NCBI GenBank assembly: GCA_037355855.1 | Contig: CM074760.1 | Span: 1,356,501-1,420,500, forward strand | Direction: 5' to 3' | Length of the DNA stretch: 64,000 bases | Origin: Pseudo-nitzschia pungens | Taxonomy: Eukaryota > Bacillariophyta > Bacillariophyceae > Bacillariales > Bacillariaceae | Shown here: positions 61,598 through 64,000 of the stretch, in pieces | Layout of the letters: every line of letters starts with the position of its first letter | How positions within the stretch are numbered: position 1 is the stretch's first letter | Translations under genes and position numbers: made by a program | Notes under the pieces: generated by a model | The model's database searches: none | The model's input: only the letters and a program-made list of their open reading frames with translations | What the model was told of the DNA's origin: nothing

Positions 61598-64000
61598 ATG
61601 GGCCGCGATCGAAACAAGTCGACCACCTATTCAAACGAGGATGGTACCGACTCGAAATCCAAGCAAGAAAGCAACGATGAAGGTGGTGACACCGCCGACG
61701 ATAATAGTAATATCGACGAAAATACAACGAAAAAACGCTCCTGGAAAGATAGGATCAGTTTTCGACGTAAGAAGGAGCAGGAAAATTATGACGAACAGAG
61801 CGATGAAAACAACGATACTGCTGTGGTTTCCGACGCTGACGCAATGTCAACAGCCCAGCAATCGATTGGAACCAGAACCACGCAGGCCAACAAACACACT
61901 CGGACGATCGAAGATTGCGAAACCGAATATCACGAATCTGTCCGAGAACACGATTGGGATTACCTAGAGGGCTTGTTGAAGGAATACGATTCGGAACTTT
62001 ACAAGAAGCGAAAAAAAAAAAACAAGAAGAAGAAAAACCTCAAGATGCTCAAATATGTTCCCAAGCTTGATAGGTTTAAGAAGGAAAAAGTGGAACTAGA
62101 AACCCCTGTCAGTCCCCTTCTGGCATTGGATCATGAGGGTCGAACGCCGTTGCATTTGTGTTGTGTTGAACCGACGCCTGACAAAGTGCTAATCCGTCTC
62201 ATGAATTGTGAACGCGATGCTACTGCCATCAAGGACAAACAGGGACTGTTGCCTTTGCATCTAGCGATTCAACATAGACGAGGACTCAATGTTATCGAAC
62301 GATTGGTTCGAGTATACTACCAGGGGTCTTGGACGGGAGACGATAAAAACCGAACCCCTCTCACCATGGCGACCGAAGTCGTCATGGAGAAGCAAAAAGA
62401 GGGAAAGATCGAACCAACGACTACGTTTTGGGGGTTCCCTACATCTCCGGAAGATATCAAATGGCAAGAAGATCAACGAAAAATATGGGCTGTGGCTGAA
62501 TTTTTGGTACAAAATCGTTATGTCAGGCGAAAGAAGTTACTTACGGTGGAGCACAACCAGATATTTGTTGCACTAAATAGATGTGCACCCCCCGAACTCA
62601 TTGCCAATTTGCTTTCGACAGGAAGATCTCATTTGATTAAAACGGAGGTTGCTGGAAAGGTACTTTTTCTGCTGATAAGTCGTCAGTATCCTTTGTTTTT
62701 GATCCAGTGGTATTTTACGGTGATCTCTGGACCCTACATCAAGGACCAACAAGATGCTTTAGGCTACGGAGTGGTTGCAGCGCAATTTCGAGTTGGATGC
62801 CTGGTAAACAAAAATCAAGATTCGAGTCTTGACAGAGATTCCTTCGCAATGACGATGAAACGAAATGCGCAATCGAAACAGAATGGGGAAGAAATTATTC
62901 CAACACCTCAGTACACTGAGTGGTGGGTAAAACTTAAATCATTCATCAACCTGTGGACGACACACCTTGCAATTGAAGGAGACAGCGCGATAGTTTCCGC
63001 CGACGAACACATTCTTCTTCATAACACATTGCTTAACCCAGATGTTCCTCCTTTGCTCATTCAGCTTCTCGCGAATCTTTATCCAGAGTCAATTAAGACT
63101 GCACACCCAAAATCAAGAGCTCTGCCAATCCACCTTTTATGTCGGCACTGGCGATTCCGACACTACCCTAGAAGGAAGGGGGAGATACCATTTAGTCTTG
63201 ATAAAGTGTGTCAAGAGTTCTTGAAGCATGACGAGACGCAGACGCGAAAACGATACAAAAACCGTTTGCCCTTGCACCATGCGGTCGCCGTTTCCAAGCC
63301 ATGGGAATTCATCAGACCCTTGGTTTCTCATGATCCAAAGTCTGTTGTCCTCCGCGATCCCGTGACGAAGCTTCGGCCGTTCCAAATGGCAGCAGTGAAA
63401 GTCCAGGAAACTTTTGATATTGAAGCTATTACACGTCGCGGATATACCTCCAAGGTTTGGAATGAGATGTCAGATGAAGATCAGGATTGTCAAATGAGAA
63501 AAGTCCTCGATCACTATGACTTAAAACAACTTGAACTAATTTTTAAGCTTTTACGTCACGCGCCCGACGCGGTGAAGAAGATGAAATCTTCACAAGAAAT
63601 GTTGTCATCGAAGAAGAAAGACAAAAATAAAAACTCACAAGACGCGAATGCGCACATTCCGCTTGTCTCCATGATCGAAACGAAAATGGTTCGGAATCTT
63701 TTTGGTGTTGGGAACGTCGAAGGACATTTCATCGGTTGGTGCTACGAAATGGATTCAACCGATTCATGGAGACCTCATCGAAGAAATTTTGCGATGGTGA
63801 AAGAGGCTATTATGGATGGTTTTGTACCCAACGGCATGGATAAATGGTGGAAAAAGCTTAAATTTTGGCTTTGGCAAGATTGTCCGTGGGATAATATTCC
63901 TCGGCGTGCTGATTTCTTACTTCACTGCGCGCTCTGCAATCCAAAAGTATCACCATGGATAGTAGAACTCATTTTGGAGTGCTTTCCTCGATCAGCAGCA
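61598..64000 (+). CDS. Large ankyrin-repeat protein, third paralogue, cut by the window end
   Basis: Open from the ATG at 61598 to the last base (801 codons, no stop), so the 3' part is missing. The start is followed by a hydrophilic Asp/Glu/Lys-rich segment, then REHDWDYLEGLLKEYDSELY, GRTPLHLCCVEPTPDKVLIR and GLLPLHLAIQHRRGLNVIER, the same order as in the neighbour at 57170-60575, to which it is head-to-head. The first composite module is complete: TEWWVKLKS (near 62920), ILLHNTLLNPDVPPLLIQLL, LPIHLLCRHW, RLPLHHAVAVSKPWEFI, RPFQMAAV, and LIFKLLRHAPDAV (near 63550). A second module has begun: DKWWKKLKFW and FLLHCALCNPKVSPWIVEL before the edge. The segment YKKRKKKNKKKKN has a poly-A codon run. 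Role unknown; lineage-specific expansion is inferred. Confidence 0.8.
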   Translation, partial: MGRDRNKSTTYSNEDGTDSKSKQESNDEGGDTADDNSNIDENTTKKRSWKDRISFRRKKEQENYDEQSDENNDTAVVSDADAMSTAQQSIGTRTTQANKHTRTIEDCETEYHESVREHDWDYLEGLLKEYDSELYKKRKKKNKKKKNLKMLKYVPKLDRFKKEKVELETPVSPLLALDHEGRTPLHLCCVEPTPDKVLIRLMNCERDATAIKDKQGLLPLHLAIQHRRGLNVIERLVRVYYQGSWTGDDKNRTPLTMATEVVMEKQKEGKIEPTTTFWGFPTSPEDIKWQEDQRKIWAVAEFLVQNRYVRRKKLLTVEHNQIFVALNRCAPPELIANLLSTGRSHLIKTEVAGKVLFLLISRQYPLFLIQWYFTVISGPYIKDQQDALGYGVVAAQFRVGCLVNKNQDSSLDRDSFAMTMKRNAQSKQNGEEIIPTPQYTEWWVKLKSFINLWTTHLAIEGDSAIVSADEHILLHNTLLNPDVPPLLIQLLANLYPESIKTAHPKSRALPIHLLCRHWRFRHYPRRKGEIPFSLDKVCQEFLKHDETQTRKRYKNRLPLHHAVAVSKPWEFIRPLVSHDPKSVVLRDPVTKLRPFQMAAVKVQETFDIEAITRRGYTSKVWNEMSDEDQDCQMRKVLDHYDLKQLELIFKLLRHAPDAVKKMKSSQEMLSSKKKDKNKNSQDANAHIPLVSMIETKMVRNLFGVGNVEGHFIGWCYEMDSTDSWRPHRRNFAMVKEAIMDGFVPNGMDKWWKKLKFWLWQDCPWDNIPRRADFLLHCALCNPKVSPWIVELILECFPRSAA

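Noticed and set aside
1..64000. tRNA, rRNA, CRISPR, prophage or plasmid features
   Set aside because: I looked for T-loop-like GGTTCGAATCC contexts, spaced direct repeats and phage-type gene runs and saw none; a dedicated scan was not possible here.

Overview
The window looks like nuclear DNA of a diatom, most likely a raphid pennate; the genus is inference. Supporting evidence: protein-coding genes on both strands at roughly one per 2.5 kb; few short GT-AG introns (about 86-280 nt in the models that resolve cleanly); N-termini that pair a signal peptide with an ASAFAP-like plastid motif (for example IAFQQP, QAFMGTP, GFAFLP); a plastid VIPP1/IM30 homologue; and eukaryote-only families such as VPS28, DHHC palmitoyltransferase, CELF-like RRM protein and TMEM185-like protein. 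There are no operons, rRNA or CRISPR arrays, and I saw no tRNA. Many start codons were moved to an internal ATG because the longest frame opens with a non-ATG codon.

Layout. 0.4-5.0 kb: an aldo-keto reductase, a secreted glutathione-peroxidase-like protein and an LRR protein. 6.6-16 kb: a visibly GC-rich block with a four-TM protein, a FAD monooxygenase, a second GPx-like paralogue and an Akr1-like DHYC S-acyltransferase, separated by minisatellites. 17-24 kb: a histidine phosphatase, a plastid cytochrome-b5-like (MAPR) protein, an unknown membrane protein and VPS28. 25-29.5 kb: a MOV10/SDE3-like RNA helicase with a broken frame and a small protein with two ribbon-helix-helix-like units. 31-50 kb: a plastid ferredoxin-like protein (frame break), a plastid BASS transporter (four exons), a TMEM185-like protein, a plastid RRM protein, a CELF-like RRM protein, a Cys-rich single-pass protein, a LEA14-like protein and VIPP1. 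51-64 kb: three large ankyrin proteins of one family, the last running off the window and arranged head-to-head with the second.

The strongest unusual signals are (i) a roughly 210-residue composite module in the ankyrin cluster (WW motif, LLH block, PIHIAC block, PFQxAA block, xxLLRxxP tail), present once or twice per gene; (ii) three copies of a hairpin, MITE-like element; (iii) four genes with clear one-frame breaks, three of them +1, two of those able to slip on a CTT codon; and (iv) a secreted GPx-fold pair that has lost the catalytic Cys/Sec position. Intergenic DNA is AT-richer and crowded with short TAC-based motifs (GTAAGGTTAC, ACCGGTAC, CGTACG) that are almost absent from coding sequence. 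Functionally, at least five genes appear to feed the plastid (VIPP1, BASS, ferredoxin-like, MAPR, RRM; possibly the aldo-keto reductase), but nothing indicates that neighbours work as one pathway.
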